Shown: one piece after another, positions 11,066-22,650 of the stretch
Layout of the letters: each line of letters begins with the position of its first letter
Numbering within the stretch: position 1 is the stretch's first letter
DNA from: Ixodes scapularis
Lineage: Eukaryota; Arthropoda; Arachnida; Ixodida; Ixodidae
Length of the DNA: 64,000 nt
Direction: 5' to 3'
Assembly (NCBI RefSeq): GCF_016920785.2
Contig: NW_024609839.1
Location: forward strand, 5,482,196 to 5,546,195
Translations under genes and position numbers: made by a program
Notes under the pieces: generated by a model
Database searches by the model: none
Seen by the model: the letters and a program-made list of their open reading frames with translations, nothing else
Told to the model about the DNA's origin: nothing

Positions 11066-12480
11066 TCCGGACGCGAGCAAAATCGCTTCGGCAAAAAGTA
11101 CACATCGCACGGAAAAAGGTATCTGTGTGAAAGAACACATGTGAGGAACATTAAAAGCTTTCGGTATTACCGGATAATAATTATTTTTAGTAATAAGATT
11201 GTTAAATATTAATTTTAAAGGCATGGTTTTGAATTAGAATATTGCTGAACACCATGGAATATCACTAAATACACGCACATTACAATGATATAACGCACGC
11301 GCTGCACTTTACGGCGTTCCCAAAATATTCCCAATTTGGACGCGTTTCTAGGCGACTGTTTCTTAATTGACCGCACATCCGCGCGGGCGGTCCCGCTCCC
11401 CATGGCCAAAATAAGTTAGTTAAATAATGTGGAATTCTTCAGGATTTTATTTTGTCTGATGCGAAAGGTTGGGGCACTTTATATCATCGGGGGGGGGGGG
11501 GGGGGGGGGGGGGAGATTACGAATACGTCGGATGCTTTTTAATTAGTTAGGTTTTAAATCTTGAACCCGTTAGCTGTTGTTACCTGGTATTTATACGAGT
11601 AAATAACAAGGGGAAGAGTTAAAAAGAACACGCCTCGCAAATGACCGGCTCGCGATGCCGCGCGTGCGGGTCATTATATACGAATAATAAATAATACATA
11701 AATGTTATTGGCCAACGACTACTTTTTTAACTAATATAATTGGCCAAGCTTTCTTCGGTACCTTGACGACGCGTTTTCGGGTGCAGCCAGTATTCCGACT
11801 ATGTTCAATGGCCCCCTCTTGAACGACTAACGGGGGTCGGATATTCTTGTTATTGGCTGTCGCTTTGGGTAAATGCAGCGCCAAAAAATATTCAGTATAT
11901 CAGCCCTTAATTTCATGGAAAAAATGTTTTTCCTCGCATCACACAATGGGGCGTGACGAAACGTGCGTTCCTATAAGCCAGTAGTGTTGATTGGAAGTTA
12001 GCAATATAGTAATCTGACTTGTCAGATTCGGGTAGTAAAACCACTGAGCAGTTGTATACCTTATCACAGCCGAACTATTTTATGTGGGCAGAGCTCTAAG
12101 TTTTGTGGGCGACAGACTGCAGGTGCCATCGCCCTGGGCGTACTGTTCACATACGGCCAACATAAATAAACTTGCAATGAAATCAACCAGTGATGCGTGC
12201 AGAACAACACATAAATAAATTTAGATATTCGCACATGAGGCCCAAGGCCCCTGTCAACTGACGGTCTTTGGTGCATCGCGACGGTGGTTTTGTCTTCTGC
12301 ACCAAGCCCCAGGTGCCGCCCCCCCCCCTACACACACAAACACACAGACACGTTCTTTCCTTGGAAAAGTAAAAAAACTGAAACTAAAAATATGTACGCC
12401 CACACCTACCCAAACATGATTAGATTACCCCACTAAGAAATGTCAATACACAAACGAATGTTTTCGCACAACTAAATAGG
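11066..12480. other. unassigned DNA with poly-G run
   Basis: AT-rich sequence with a run of more than 20 guanines at about 11490-11513 and a C-run near 12320. No coding region or RNA gene that I can support. Confidence 0.4.
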
Positions 12481-13062
12481 TGAATCGGTGGCCGAGCGAG
12501 TTAGCGTACCTCAGCTCGGAGCACGTGGAGCGAAAAAGCTCGAGGCCAAGGTCCCCAGATCCAGCAGCTCGCGCTGCGGAATCCCTGGACCTTGGCCTCA
12601 ATCCCCGCCCCTGCCATTGTTTAAAACATGGGTTGCACCTGACGTCATCGAAAGAGCGCTCCGATGACCACCAGAGAAGAGGGGACGAGGGAGCGCCCTT
12701 CTTTTGTGCCTCCCGGATTTGCACCGACGTCGCTGTTATCCTCCCAGAAGATTATAGAAGATTGACCCGTTACTCAAAGTTCTTACAAAAGCAGCTTTCG
12801 TCTCCTCGTCTTACATGGCGGTCAAAGTATTGCAAGAGTATTGCAATCGAACTTTGAACGAATCAACTAATCGAACGAATTCTATTCTTCGAATAGAACC
12901 TATCAAACTTTCTAGCGTGGCATAAAATGTACCACAGGCTAGCAGCAAGCAGTTGTATTGCAGTGGCTACATATCTCATCTACAGCCGAGACACCGGACG
13001 CCCGTTAGGGTTGACTAAGTTCCGGCTGTGTAAGCATACATACAACACAATTATTATTATCA
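12481..13062 (+). mobile_element. tRNA-derived SINE, composite or interrupted
   Basis: The head (12481-12612) reads GAATCGGTGGCCGAGCGAGT, matching the A-box region of serine- or leucine-type tRNAs, and matches the SINE head at 61247. The tail (about 12956-13062, CTCATCTACAGC then CATACATACAACACAATT) matches the tail of the same SINE. About 340 bases between them are unlike it, so this copy is a composite or carries an insertion. A hairpin (AGGCCAAGGTCC ... GGACCTTGGCCT) lies at 12542-12597. I recall a tRNA-Ser-derived tick SINE called Ruka; identity with it is not verified. Confidence 0.55.
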
Positions 13063-14135
13063 GGCAACTAAATGGGCTCACATGTTATGACCTGCATAAT
13101 GGGTCGCGAAAGTTACACGCGACTCGACTTGAGAGTGCAGATCGCTTTGGAAATGTGCAAACCTTTATGCCTGTGCGTAAATGTGTGCGCGCATGCCCCT
13201 TGGCGTATTCGTAGCAGGTGCGTAACAATACGTCCTTCGATGTACGCCTGCCGGTATAAACATAACTATTAAAATTACAAAAGGTATGTGTGCCAGTGCA
13301 AGAAAAACAACATATTTTTCAATTGAAATCTACCAACGATTTCATTTAAATACGCGGAATTGTGATACGTATGTTCGTTCACATTTTGGTTTGAAATATT
13401 TTTGAAAAGGGTGGGGGGGAGGGGACAATTATTTGCTATTTTTGAGGTGATCGGAGAGGTGCGTTAGAAAATGATAAAACGAGAGCACAAAAAGGTGGAC
13501 GAAAATGAATCGCGGAAATGTCAATCTCCAATGAAAGTGAGGGAAGCATATATTAAGCTCTAAATTTTTCTACCTGTTTCGACATACCTGAGACTTCGTT
13601 CAATTGCCAGGCACATTTGGACAATAGCATTTCCGTGGTTGATAGAGCGAATTGAATACAGAACAGACCTATCGAACTTTTTGATTGACACCACGGGACA
13701 GCGCTCTTTGAGCTTATCTTCTTTTTTTTTTAAGACGGACACCGGGATGTATTGCAGTGACGAAGGCTGATTGGTCCATCAGTGCAAGAACACTCTAGAA
13801 GCCGCGAAACATCAAAACTAAAACAACATAAGACACGCTTCATTAGGCCTTTTGCCCAATGTGGGATGCATCTTCCTTGCTCCTACTATTTGATGTGTAG
13901 CTACTGAAGGAACCTCCCGCATGGGAGGCAAAGCGTCAGATGGAATGATCCAGGAAGCGTACATCATATACTGAACTGCCAACTTTGAAGATTACATAAT
14001 TTTTTTTTCTCGTGCTCTTTGCTGCTTTTCCCAGGACTAGCTTTTGTGATGAACCTGGCCAAGCCACTCTGAATCACTAGTATATGGTAATTGTGTGAAA
14101 AAGTTAAAGCTTTGTAAAGGTGGGGTCGCACAGCT
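13063..14135. other. unassigned AT-rich DNA
   Basis: No gene, tRNA or clear repeat supported. Short homopolymers only (for example poly-T at about 13722). Confidence 0.4.
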
Positions 14136-14306
14136 TATACATCATACAAAAGACAGTCTGCATGCAGCTTAGAGCACGAGTCACCGCAATGTCTGTGCTT
14201 CGAATGCCGCATGACAATGAGTTTGAGAAAAAAACTTGGTTCGCGGCATTCAAACCACGGTTATTGCGACGACTCGTATTTGCAGAATCTTTTCTGTATG
14301 ATGTCT
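14136..14306. repeat. fold-back hairpin, about 65-bp arms
   Basis: TACATCATACAAAAGACAGT at the left and the reverse complement of TCTTTTCTGTATGATGT at the right flank inward blocks that also pair (TTCGAATGCCGC against GCGGCATTCAA). It is MITE-like. A diverged second copy follows at 14449-14640. Confidence 0.6.
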
Positions 14307-14448
14307 GAGCAACGTAACCCGTGCTTAAGGGTACATCGCCAAACACCCCGCAAAATACAGCCGCTAAACTAACAGGTTTTCATTTTTTGGAGTATACGGG
14401 TGCTTACATTTTAATTCAATTAAAGGTGACCAGTTAACCGTAAAGCAG

Positions 14449-14640
14449 GTGTCACAATACTCATTCATCATACAGAAGACAGTGTACAAACATGAGTCAC
14501 AGCAGTATCTGTGGTTCGAATGCCACGTGCCAAGTTTTCTTCATGACTCATTTCCCCGCAGCATTCGGATCACGGATCTAGCGATTAGTCGCGTTCGAAT
14601 CTGTATGCAGACGGTATTTTGTATGACGTGTAAGCTGTGC
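14449..14640. repeat. second copy of the 14.1-kb fold-back element
   Basis: It begins CATTCATCATACAGAAGACA and ends with GTATTTTGTATGACGTG, the same outer arms as 14136-14306. The interior keeps a GTGGTTCGAATGCCAC block. It is more diverged than the first copy. Confidence 0.5.
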
Positions 14641-15394
14641 TACCCCGGCTTAAATTATAGCCTATAAGAAAGCTATTTTTGCGCAGGCAAACGAGTTGGG
14701 TCCCCATGCCAAAGAGAGACAATTTTCAGCAATTCATTTTTATGCCGTCTCGCCGTGACGTACGAACACGCTTCATATAGCACACATGATCTACAAACGC
14801 ATTGCCGTGAAGGATGTATAAAAAAAACATATAACACAGACAATCTGCTGCACGTATCGCAATGTATTAGAGATGTCACTCGAAGCTGAGGAATTACGAC
14901 TCCCCATTGTTGCACTTATCCGGTGATGAGTGGAAAGTATTGTGAGATGCACACAAAGATGACATTTTAGGTGGAAACGGGTGGTACGCGAAACTTGTTT
15001 TTATCACAGTGCGACAATTATATTTTACGCTTTCGCAAGTACGCGCACCGTGACGAACGGCAGCCTAAAACGACACGAGCGATCGTTTGCCACGATGAGA
15101 GGAGCCTGAAATTTCCACATAAGAGGCCCACATGGAGTGGTTTACCAGCTTCGACGCCGCCGCTTCTTGTTCACGCGCCATACGGCGAAACGCCTTCAGT
15201 TCATTGGCACCTGCTCGTCTGCCGTAATGCAATGAGCGAATATCCCACCCCCGCACTGGTCGAAGGCGAAACCTCAACACCGTGCAGCAGTTCCGTAGCG
15301 AAAGCCTCCCCGCCAACTAAGATGCCCCAGGAAATCACGTGACCAAATCATTTTAAGCAAATTCCAGTGTTAAGGGACAATGAGACTCACGGTC
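14641..15394. other. unassigned DNA
   Basis: A 123-codon plus frame (14971-15342) has no motif that I recognise and no supporting splice or context evidence, so it is not called. I see nothing else. Confidence 0.35.
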
Positions 15395-15605
15395 ATCATA
15401 CTCAAATCTCATGAGTGCTTGTAATTCACAATCATGAGTTATCAGAACTCACACTCACACTCACAGTCATGATTTCTCAGAACCCACGCTCACACTTATG
15501 GGTTCTCAATACTCACACTCAGGCTCACACTGATGAGTTCACAATACTCTCGGTCACACTCAGGCTCACCTCATACCGGGTGGTGAGCGTGAGTCATCGC
15601 ATTCC
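15395..15605. repeat. ACTCAC-type degenerate minisatellite
   Basis: Short units such as ACTCACACTCACACTCAC and GAGTTCTCAATACTCACACT recur with variation, all built from CTCACA and ATGAGT blocks. Confidence 0.7.
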
Positions 15606-15615
15606 GGAGTGAGAG

Positions 15616-16420
15616 TTGCCCAGATATATAAATATTGAAAAAAGGTTTCTTACGTTAGGTGTATCTATGGACTTCAGTAAAGCGTTCGATGTTCTCAATC
15701 ACCACATTTTTCTTGCAAAACTTGACACTTATGTTGTCCGCGGAGTACCGCTTGCTTTACTCACATCACATCTACAATGTAGGAAACAGTGCGTGGTAAT
15801 TGACGCTCATTACTCTTCCTTTCATAATGTTTTTGCTGGTGTACCAGAAGGAAGCATACTTGGGCCTCTTCAATTTTATGTATAGAAAAATGATACTATT
15901 AACATCGATCACCAAGTTCAGTTTGCCATTTGTGCTGATGATTCGAGCCTCTTTATTTCTGCTACTGATGCTGATGTTCTGATATGTAAAGCCAATAATA
16001 ACTTAAGTAAATTTGACATGTGGTCCAAAGTTAATGGCTTTAAAGTAAACACCCAAAAATCTAAAGACATTTTATTTAGATCTTTTAATAAACCAGTTCC
16101 GGTTAAAAATGAAATCAAACTTGGTGATTTCCAATTTGAGTTATTTAGCCAACATAAAATTTTTGGAGTAGTTTTTTCCGAATATATGATGTAGGATTGC
16201 CATGTAAACTATCTGATTGCTAAACTTTCCAGAGTTGTTGCCATTATTGCCCGCTGTCATAAGTTTTACCAATCAGTATTAAGTAAAAACTTCACTACGC
16301 ACTATTTGAGTCCAATTTAAATTGCTGTCATCTTGTATGGGCTACGACAACTAAGACAAACCTTCAAAATCTACTATTATTGCAAAACAAATCCTACGTT
16401 ATATCGCGGCTGAGTCATAT
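15616..16420 (+). pseudogene. non-LTR retrotransposon RT, 5' part (interrupted)
   Basis: The frame at 15616-15885 carries the RT blocks MDFSKAFDVLNHHIFL and GVPEGSILGPLQF. Further frames carry CADDSSLFI, the aspartate pair of the palm, and NGFKVNTQKSK. These are the usual blocks of CR1/Jockey-type LINEs. The sequence runs directly into Gypsy-1 at 16420 and resumes in frame at about 22355. Several frameshifts (for example at about 15880) show decay. Confidence 0.75.
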
Positions 16421-16855
16421 TGTCACGAATAAACACGCAAGGAAACAAAGAATAACTGGGGAAACTAAAACGTTTAATGGGGGCGAACTTGTGCCCAAAC
16501 TAAACAAAACAAAAAGGGAACAGAAGAAAACAGCAGAGCGTCGCGGGCGTCGAAGTCGGCGTAACAGCAGGTTCGAGCGCTGGGGCGAGACTGACCGCAA
16601 ATCGCCACGCGGAGCCCCTTATGTACACGTGTGGGCTTCTGGAATAATCGGCATAGAAGGCTCGGCGTGTAGAACATTCTGACCTCGAAAAAGCCCCAAC
16701 ATGGTTCTCGAATTTACCAGAACATTACTTTACAGAGTCAACAAAAATGCGCCTCCGCGGCCAGGAATCGAACCCTGGCTTTCTGCGTGGAAAGCACGCG
16801 CGATAACCGTTATATCACGAGCGCGCTGCCTTCTTGGTCAACTGCGCTCGCTGCA
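16421..16855 (-). repeat. Gypsy-1 3' LTR
   Basis: 435 bp, similar throughout to 21919-22350. In element orientation it begins TGCAGCGAGCGCAG and ends ATTCGTGACA. It contains the tRNA-like block listed separately. Confidence 0.9.
16751..16824 (-). promoter_or_regulatory. tRNA-like Pol III promoter block in LTR (3' copy)
   Basis: Read on the minus strand this 74-base block resembles a glycine-type tRNA. It has an anticodon loop TTTCCAC (TCC at the anticodon position) and a T-arm with the B box GGTTCGATTCC. The A box here is TGATATAACGG and the acceptor stem does not pair, so it is a tRNA relic rather than a working tRNA gene. It lies in the first 105 bases of the LTR. Confidence 0.65.
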
Positions 16856-17132
16856 TCATCCCCCCCTTTAAAAAACTGCATCGTCCCGATGCAGCACAAA
16901 ACAAAAACACAGATCCACAGCAAAAGGATAGCAGACTCGCGAGTCACACTTAACAGTTCACTCTTTGACGAACGTCCAGAGTTCTATCGTTCGTAATACG
17001 GCTTGAGCCGGACGACGTGCACCACCTCGGGTCGTGGCTGGCGTCTTGCAGATGGGCGCGTTCCGTCGGGTATAACTTTGTAGTTCAGATCGCCGAGGCG
17101 TCGGATGATCTTGTAAAGGCCAAAGTAGCGCT

Positions 17133-17825
17133 TCAGCACTTTTTCGCTGAGACCGCGGCGCCGTATCGGTGTCCACATCCACACCCGGCTCCGGCTTGGA
17201 AGTGGACATCCCTGCGACGAAGGTTATACCGGCGTGCGTCGACTCGCTGTTGGTCTTGAATCTTGGTTCTTGCCAGCTGACAAGCTTCCTCCGCACGCTG
17301 GGAGATCAGCTGAGTGTCGTCGTTGCCATCATCGGTTGGCACGTGAGGCAGCATGGCGTCGAGCACAGTGGTAACCGCCCGGCCGTGTACCATGGGGAAA
17401 GGCGTCACTCCCGTGGTTTCTTGAATCGCTGTGTTGTACGCAAACGTAACGTTCGTCAACACCTCGTCCCACGTCTTGTGCTCCATGTCGACGTTCATGG
17501 AGATCATGTCAGCGATTGTCTTGTTGAGCCGCTCTGTTAGTCCGTTGGTCTGCGGATGATAAGCGGTGGTTCGTCGATGGTTGGTGTGACTAAGCCGAAG
17601 AACCTCCTGAGTCAGGTGTGCCATTAAAGATGATCCTCGATCTGTGATCAACACTTCGGGTGCGCCGTGTCGAAGGAGGATGGACTCGACAAAAAACTTC
17701 GTGACTTCCAGCGCTGTTCCCGATGGAAGGCCTTTCGTCTCGGCGTATCGTGTAAGATAATCGGTAGCGACGATACTCCGCGGATTTCCTTGCGTCAATG
17801 TTGGTAACGGCCCAAGTAAGTCCAT
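17133..17825 (-). pseudogene. Gypsy-1 integrase
   Basis: A 230-codon frame with MDLLGPLPTL, VLITDRGSSL and TNGLTERLNKTIADM, which supply the three acidic residues of the retroviral-type integrase core. It is followed by a linker rich in charged residues. An in-frame TGA at about 17907 separates it from the upstream zinc-binding region, whose CHDDTTAGHLGYSRT and YYRPRLPK blocks lie at 17910-18161. It would insert the cDNA copy into host DNA. Dead because of multiple upstream breaks. Confidence 0.85.
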
Positions 17826-17875
17826 TCCGACCTGCTGGAACGGCGTACTCGGGGCGGGTATCGGCTGCAGGAGTC

Positions 17876-19593
17876 CTACTGGCTTTGTCGGAGGCCTCTT
17901 ACGTCGTTGTCACTCATGGCACGATCGTGTGTACAGATGGACGGTTTTCGGGAGTCTCGGCCGGTAGTACTTGTCACGAATCCGGGCGAGCGTCCTGCTG
18001 TAGCCGAGGTGTCCAGCCGTCGTGTCGTCGTGGCATGCTTGAAAGATTTCTTCTCGCAGGCTGGCTGGAACAACCAGCAGCCAGGCAGGGTTGCTCGTTC
18101 CAGAGTTCTTCTTGAAGAGAACGCCTCGCTGCAGAATGAAGCTTGACAAGTCTCGGGCCAAGATTCGCGGAACTGAACTTCCTGGAGTTCCGGGTCGTCT
18201 CGTTGAAGTGCTCCGATGTCGGTATCTGTGACTGCGCCAAGAAAACGGGTGTCATCGTCGTCGTCAGTGCTTTCGGTAGGAGATTCGACTGGGGCCCTAG
18301 ACAAACAGTCGGCGTCGTTGTGCTTGCGGCCAGACTTATGCACAATGGTTACGTCGTATTCTTGCAGTCGAAGGCTCCAGCGACCGAGGCGTCCTGACGG
18401 GTCCTTGAGGTTGGCGAGCCAACAGCGAGCGTGGTGGTCCGTGACAACGCGGAACGGGATCCCGTACAGGTACGGGCGGAACTTGGTTAACACCCATATG
18501 ACAGCGAGACATTCCTTGTCGGTCGTTGTGTAATTTTTCTCTGCCTTGGACAGTGCCCTGCTTGCGTAAGCGATCACCCTCTCTGCTCCGTCTTGCCTCT
18601 GGACGAGTACCGCGCCGAGTCTGTCGTTGCTGGCGTCCGTGTGAACTTCCGTTTACGCTGATGGATCGAAGTGCCCGAGGATAGGGGGTGACTGGAGTGT
18701 TTCCTTCAGTTCGTTGAACGCTTGTTCTTGCTCGTCCCCCCACTGGAAGTTCACGTCGTCCTTCGTCAGATGCGTGAGCGGTTGAGAAATCTTGGCAAAA
18801 TCGCGAACGAAACGTCTGCAGTAAGCGCACTGCCCAAGACATTTTCTGACGGCTTTCTTGTCTGTTGGCTTCGGAAATTTAGCAACAGCGGATGTCTTCG
18901 CAGGAACAGGGCTTACACCCTGAGCACTCACGACATGACCCAGGGATTTGAGCTTGCCGTAAGCGAACCGACATTTTGACGGCTTTAGTGTCAGTCCAGC
19001 ATTCTGGACAGCCTGTAGCACGGCTCGCAAACGTCTCAGGTGCTCGTCGAAGTCGCTGGCGAATACCACGACGTCGTCGAGATAGACAAGGCAGCTTTTC
19101 CATTTCAGGCCGGAAAGAACGGTGTCCATTACGCGTTGGAACGTCGCCGGTGCTGTGCACAGTCCGAACGGCATCACTTTAAATTCGTACAGCCCGTCCG
19201 GCGTGACGAAGGTAGTCTTCTTACGATCCCTTTCGCCGACCTCGATCTGCCAGTACCCACTCTTCAGGTCCATCGAAGAAAAGAATCGGGCGTGGCGCTG
19301 CCGGTCCAGAGTGTCGTCGATGCGTGGCAGCGGGTAGACGTCCTTTTTTTTACGGCGTTTAGTCGACGATAGTCTACGCAGAACCGAAGAGTCCCGTCTT
19401 TCTTTTTCACCAGGACTACCGGTGAAGCCCACGGACTCTTTGAGGGCTGGACGATGTCGTCGTCGAGCATTTCTTGGACCTGCTTCCGGATGACTTCTCT
19501 CTCTTTCAGAGATATACGATACGGCGACCGATGAGCAGGAAGTGCGTCGTCATCAGTAATAATTCGATGTTTCGCAACCGTCGTTTGGCGCAC
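17876..19593 (-). pseudogene. Gypsy-1 reverse transcriptase and RNase H
   Basis: RT pieces: 19264-19593 (DDDIVQPSKSPWASPVVLVK, LRFCVDYRRLN) and 18653-19432 (FSSMDLKSGYWQIEV, MPFGLCTAPATFQRVMD, CLVYLDDVVVF with the catalytic aspartates). RNase H: 17876-18577 (VIAYASRALSKAEKNYTTTD, RVVTDHHARCWL). The frame changes at an A-run near 19340, and an in-frame TAA lies at about 18650. A further frameshift at about 18160 leads into the zinc-binding region. Confidence 0.88.
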
Positions 19594-19623
19594 CTTTGAC
19601 TACGTGGAGAAGCACTCACTGAA

Positions 19624-20388
19624 CTAGGTGAGAAGGTCACTGAGTTGTCGTCGTTGTGGGGTAGGCAGGACTGGATCTATGTCAAACTGCGAATGCGGCG
19701 TTGTCTCGTGTGGCCCCGAAGAGATGTCTTCTGCTATTCCGGCGATTGCGGCTGAGTCCATGAGTTCCTCGGCGTGACCCACGGCGGTGCCTTTTGTAAG
19801 GTGCTGAGCCTCCTGTCGGAACTTTGTAACGAGCGCAACAGTGTGTCCATCTTGGAGCTCCGCGATGCCTCTTGCGACGCCGATCCCTCTTCCTAGAAGC
19901 AACTGGAGGTTTCCCTCGAGCAGAACATCGCCCCAGAAAGCCCCGTCAATCCCGATGGGTACGAAAACACTGGACCGCGGCGGTAAGTTCACGTGATTTG
20001 CGAGGACTCGGACCGCGGATGACGTTGCTTTGGGTTCCTCCAGCGCTGGAGCAGGTTTTCGTAGCGTCAGCCAGTTTTCTCCGAGGTCGATGACGGCGCC
20101 ATGCGCGCAAAGAAAGTTAATTCCTAGGATAACGTATCTCGAGCAGTCTTGCAGAACGACGAACTTGACAGGGCACGTCTCACCGTGGATCTCGACGCGA
20201 GCAGTGCACCTTCCGACAGGCGTGATGAGGTGTCCTCCGGCGGCTCGTATCTGCGGTCCATCCCACGGCGTCGTGACTTTTCGAAGGTGGAGAGAGAGCC
20301 TCCCACTCAATACCGAGTAGTCTGTCCTGGTGTCAACGAGTGCCGATGCGTTCTGGCCATCGATAACAACGTTTAGGTTGTTGGACAC
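19624..20388 (-). pseudogene. Gypsy-1 aspartic protease
   Basis: The frame opens with NNLNVVIDGQNASALVDTRT. The active-site triplet of retroviral proteases (DTG or DSG) reads DTR here, so catalysis is expected to be lost. The downstream YVILGINFLCAHGAVID matches the ILG block. The frame overlaps the end of gag in the -1 frame, a usual arrangement. It ends in TAG at 19624, with another TAG about 20 bases on before the RT frame resumes. Confidence 0.8.
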
Positions 20389-21761
20389 CGTTGCAGGCGC
20401 GTCGGTGCAATGCGGAGCGTCCGGAGAGTGGGAGCGCTCCGGCGTTCTTGGAGGCTGTTCGCTTCCGTCGTTTTCGGCAACGTCACCTCCAGGCGTTGCC
20501 GCACGCAGTTTTTTCGACGACGCAGGGGAGGCAGGCTCTCTCGGCGGGATCGTGGCGCTGGGGAGGCTGAACGTCGTGGCGATGGGGAGCGGGCTTCACG
20601 GCGGAGAAACGACACTGGGGAAGGCGAACGTCGGAGGTACTCCTCGATGTCGCGAGGGCGTTCACCGTACCTCGGGCGTGGGTCGTTCGGGTGGAACCCA
20701 CGCAGGCCCATTTGCCGGTAGGGACAACGGCGGTAGATATGGTCGGCCTCCCCGCAGTGGTAGCAGATGGGTCGTCGATCGGCTGTCCTCCACACGTCGG
20801 TTTTCCTTGGCGCCGGCTGTTCTCGACGGTCGTACTAACGTACTTCGTCGTTGCGTCGGGGGTACGCCTGCGTTGGTGGGTCTCGTCGTGGCGCCACCGG
20901 GTATTGTTGAGCAGTTGGCGGCGGTCGTCGGGCCACTGTGGCGTAGGTCAGCGTCGGCTCATCGGCTTCGGCCACGCTGGTAGGAGTCTCCGGTTGAATT
21001 GCCCACTGAACTTCTTCGCGTACAACATCGGCTATCGACAGCGAAGCCGGCTGGTTGGCAGCAGGGAGCAGCTTCTTGAGTTCTTCCCAGACGACGTCCC
21101 GGATGATGTCGCGGATGTCCGGGATGCTGCAGCTGGACGGCGAGAGCGCAGCGAAGCCGGGAAGTCTCTGGTAGTGTGAGGCCCGTGCGTGAAGGGCACG
21201 TTCGATGTCGGTGGCCTCAGTAATGAAACCTTGGACAGTGGTAGGCGGGCTCCACACGAGGCCCCCGAAGATGTTTTCTTTCACGCCGCGCATTAGGAGC
21301 CACAACTTTTTCTCTTCGGGAGCGTTTGGGTCGGCGCGGTTCATGAGGCGGAGAACGTCTTCGACGAAGCTTGTGACGCTCTCGTTTGGCCCTTGGTGTC
21401 TTGCTTGGAGGAGTTCTTCGGCACGCTGTCGTCGCTGCTGGTTGGCAAAGGTCCGTCGCAGCTCGGCCTGGAACTCTTCCCACGTCGAAATCGACGCTTC
21501 GTGGTTCTCGAACCAGGTGCGCGCCGTGCCTTCCAGAGTGAAGTAGACGTCCTGAAGGCGCTGCTCTGGTGTCCACTGGTTATGGCGGGCCACTCGTTCG
21601 TAATGCTGTAGCCAATCCTCCACATCCTCATGGGCCTCACCATCGAACGGCATCAGGTTGCGTGGGGCGACAGGCATGAAGACGACGGATGGAGCGGTCG
21701 AGGTCTGCGGCGACTGGTTTTTCATCGTTGTCCTGTTTGACTGCTCGGTCCTGGGTGGCAA
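20373..21761 (-). pseudogene. Gypsy-1 gag with CCHC zinc knuckle
   Basis: 308 codons from 21761 contain the capsid-like MPFDGEAHEDVEDWLQHYER and TARTWFENHEASISTWEEF. After an in-frame TAG at 20835-20837 the same frame continues and carries the zinc knuckle CYHCGEADHIYRRC. Gag packages element RNA in cytoplasmic particles. The single amber stop splits capsid from nucleocapsid. Confidence 0.85.
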
Positions 21762-21918
21762 AGGTCCAAATTCCGGGGGTAGGCCTTGAATGCGGCGACT
21801 TAATCGAGTCTTGGTAGTATCTTCGTCGGGTCGTCAGGGGCTTGCTCTCGGACTTGCACTGCGGGCCCTCGGACGGGTACGCTGCAGGGACATGCGTTAC
21901 CCCGCACCTCCACCAAAA

Positions 21919-22350
21919 TGTCACGAATAAACACTCAAGGAAACAAAGAATAACTGGGGAAACTGAAACGTTTAAGGGGGGCGAACTTGTGCCCAAACTA
22001 AACAAAACAAAAAGGGAACAGACGAAAACAGCAGAGGGTCGCGGGCGTCGAAGTCGGCGTAACAGCAGGTTCGAGCGCTGGGGCGAGACTGACCGCAAAT
22101 CGCCACGCGAAGCCCCGTATGTACACGTGTAAGCTTCTGGAATAGTCGGCGTAGAAGGTTCGGCGTGTAGAACATTCTGACCTCGAGCAAGCAACATGGT
22201 TCTCGAATTTATTAGAACATTACTTTACAGAGTCAACAAAAATGCGCCTGCGCGGTCAGGAATCGAACCCTGGCTTCCTGCGAGGATAGCACGCGTGATA
22301 ACCGTTAGACCACGAGCGCGCTGCCTTCTTGGTCAGCTGCGCTCGCGGCA
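21919..22350 (-). repeat. Gypsy-1 5' LTR
   Basis: 432 bp, starting TGCCGCGAGCGCAGCTG and ending ATTCGTGACA in element orientation. Compared with the 3' LTR it has dozens of scattered differences, so the insertion is not recent. Confidence 0.9.
22246..22319 (-). promoter_or_regulatory. tRNA-like Pol III promoter block in LTR (5' copy)
   Basis: Minus-strand A box TGGTCTAACGG and B box GGTTCGATTCC both fit the Pol III internal promoter consensus. Their spacing (A box at 22302-22312, B box at 22259-22269) is typical of a tRNA. The anticodon loop TATCCTC again places TCC at the anticodon. Transcription from it would run into the LTR and the element. Confidence 0.68.
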
Positions 22351-22354
22351 ATAT

Positions 22355-22612
22355 ACAGACCATACAGAACCTTCATTTTCTAGATATAAAATACTTCCCG
22401 TAGGACGCGTATATAATTATCGCTTACTCTGTACCCTTCGTTTCCCATCACAAACACTCATAGATTTTTTAAATTTTATTTCTGAATTTGAGAAACGTGA
22501 AAGTAATATAAACACACGCCGTGTGGACACTTGGCTCCTTCCTCGGTGCCGCACAAATTACAGCCTCCAGTCATTGCATTACAAATTACCGTACTTGTTA
22601 AATAAATGTTAA
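22355..22612 (+). pseudogene. non-LTR retrotransposon C-terminus (continuation)
   Basis: This resumes the reading frame interrupted at 16420: TDHTEPSFSRYKILPVGRVY, then RRVDTWLLPRCRTNYSLQSL and a stop. The RTNYxxQSL block is the usual C-terminal signature of Jockey/CR1-type ORF2. It is open to its natural end. Confidence 0.75.
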
Positions 22613-22640
22613 ATAAATACGTGTTAAATAAATGTGAACA
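22590..22640 (+). repeat. LINE 3' tail of short tandem repeats
   Basis: Four imperfect copies of GTTAAATAAATG follow the ORF2 stop directly. LINEs without poly-A often end this way. Confidence 0.7.
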
Positions 22641-22650
22641 ACATAAACAT

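Larger units (their letters stand above)
16421..22350 (-). mobile_element. Gypsy-1, complete decayed Ty3/gypsy element
   Basis: A 5.93-kb minus-strand element bounded by 435- and 432-bp LTRs that start TG and end CA in element orientation, with a 4-bp ATAT duplication (16417-16420 and 22351-22354). The PBS region follows the 5' LTR as TTTTGGTGGAGGTGCGGGG (plus positions just below 21919). A polypurine tract AAAGGGGGGGATGA precedes the 3' LTR. The order gag, protease, RT, RNase H, integrase is that of Ty3/gypsy. It is inserted into an older LINE. Confidence 0.92.

Noticed and set aside
16751..16824. Functional tRNA gene
   Set aside because: The acceptor stem does not pair and the anticodon stem has mismatches; the block is present in both LTRs, so it is a relic within the element.
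17169..21643. Numerous 70-200-codon frames on the plus strand opposite Gypsy-1
   Set aside because: Antisense shadows of gag-pol without motifs of their own.
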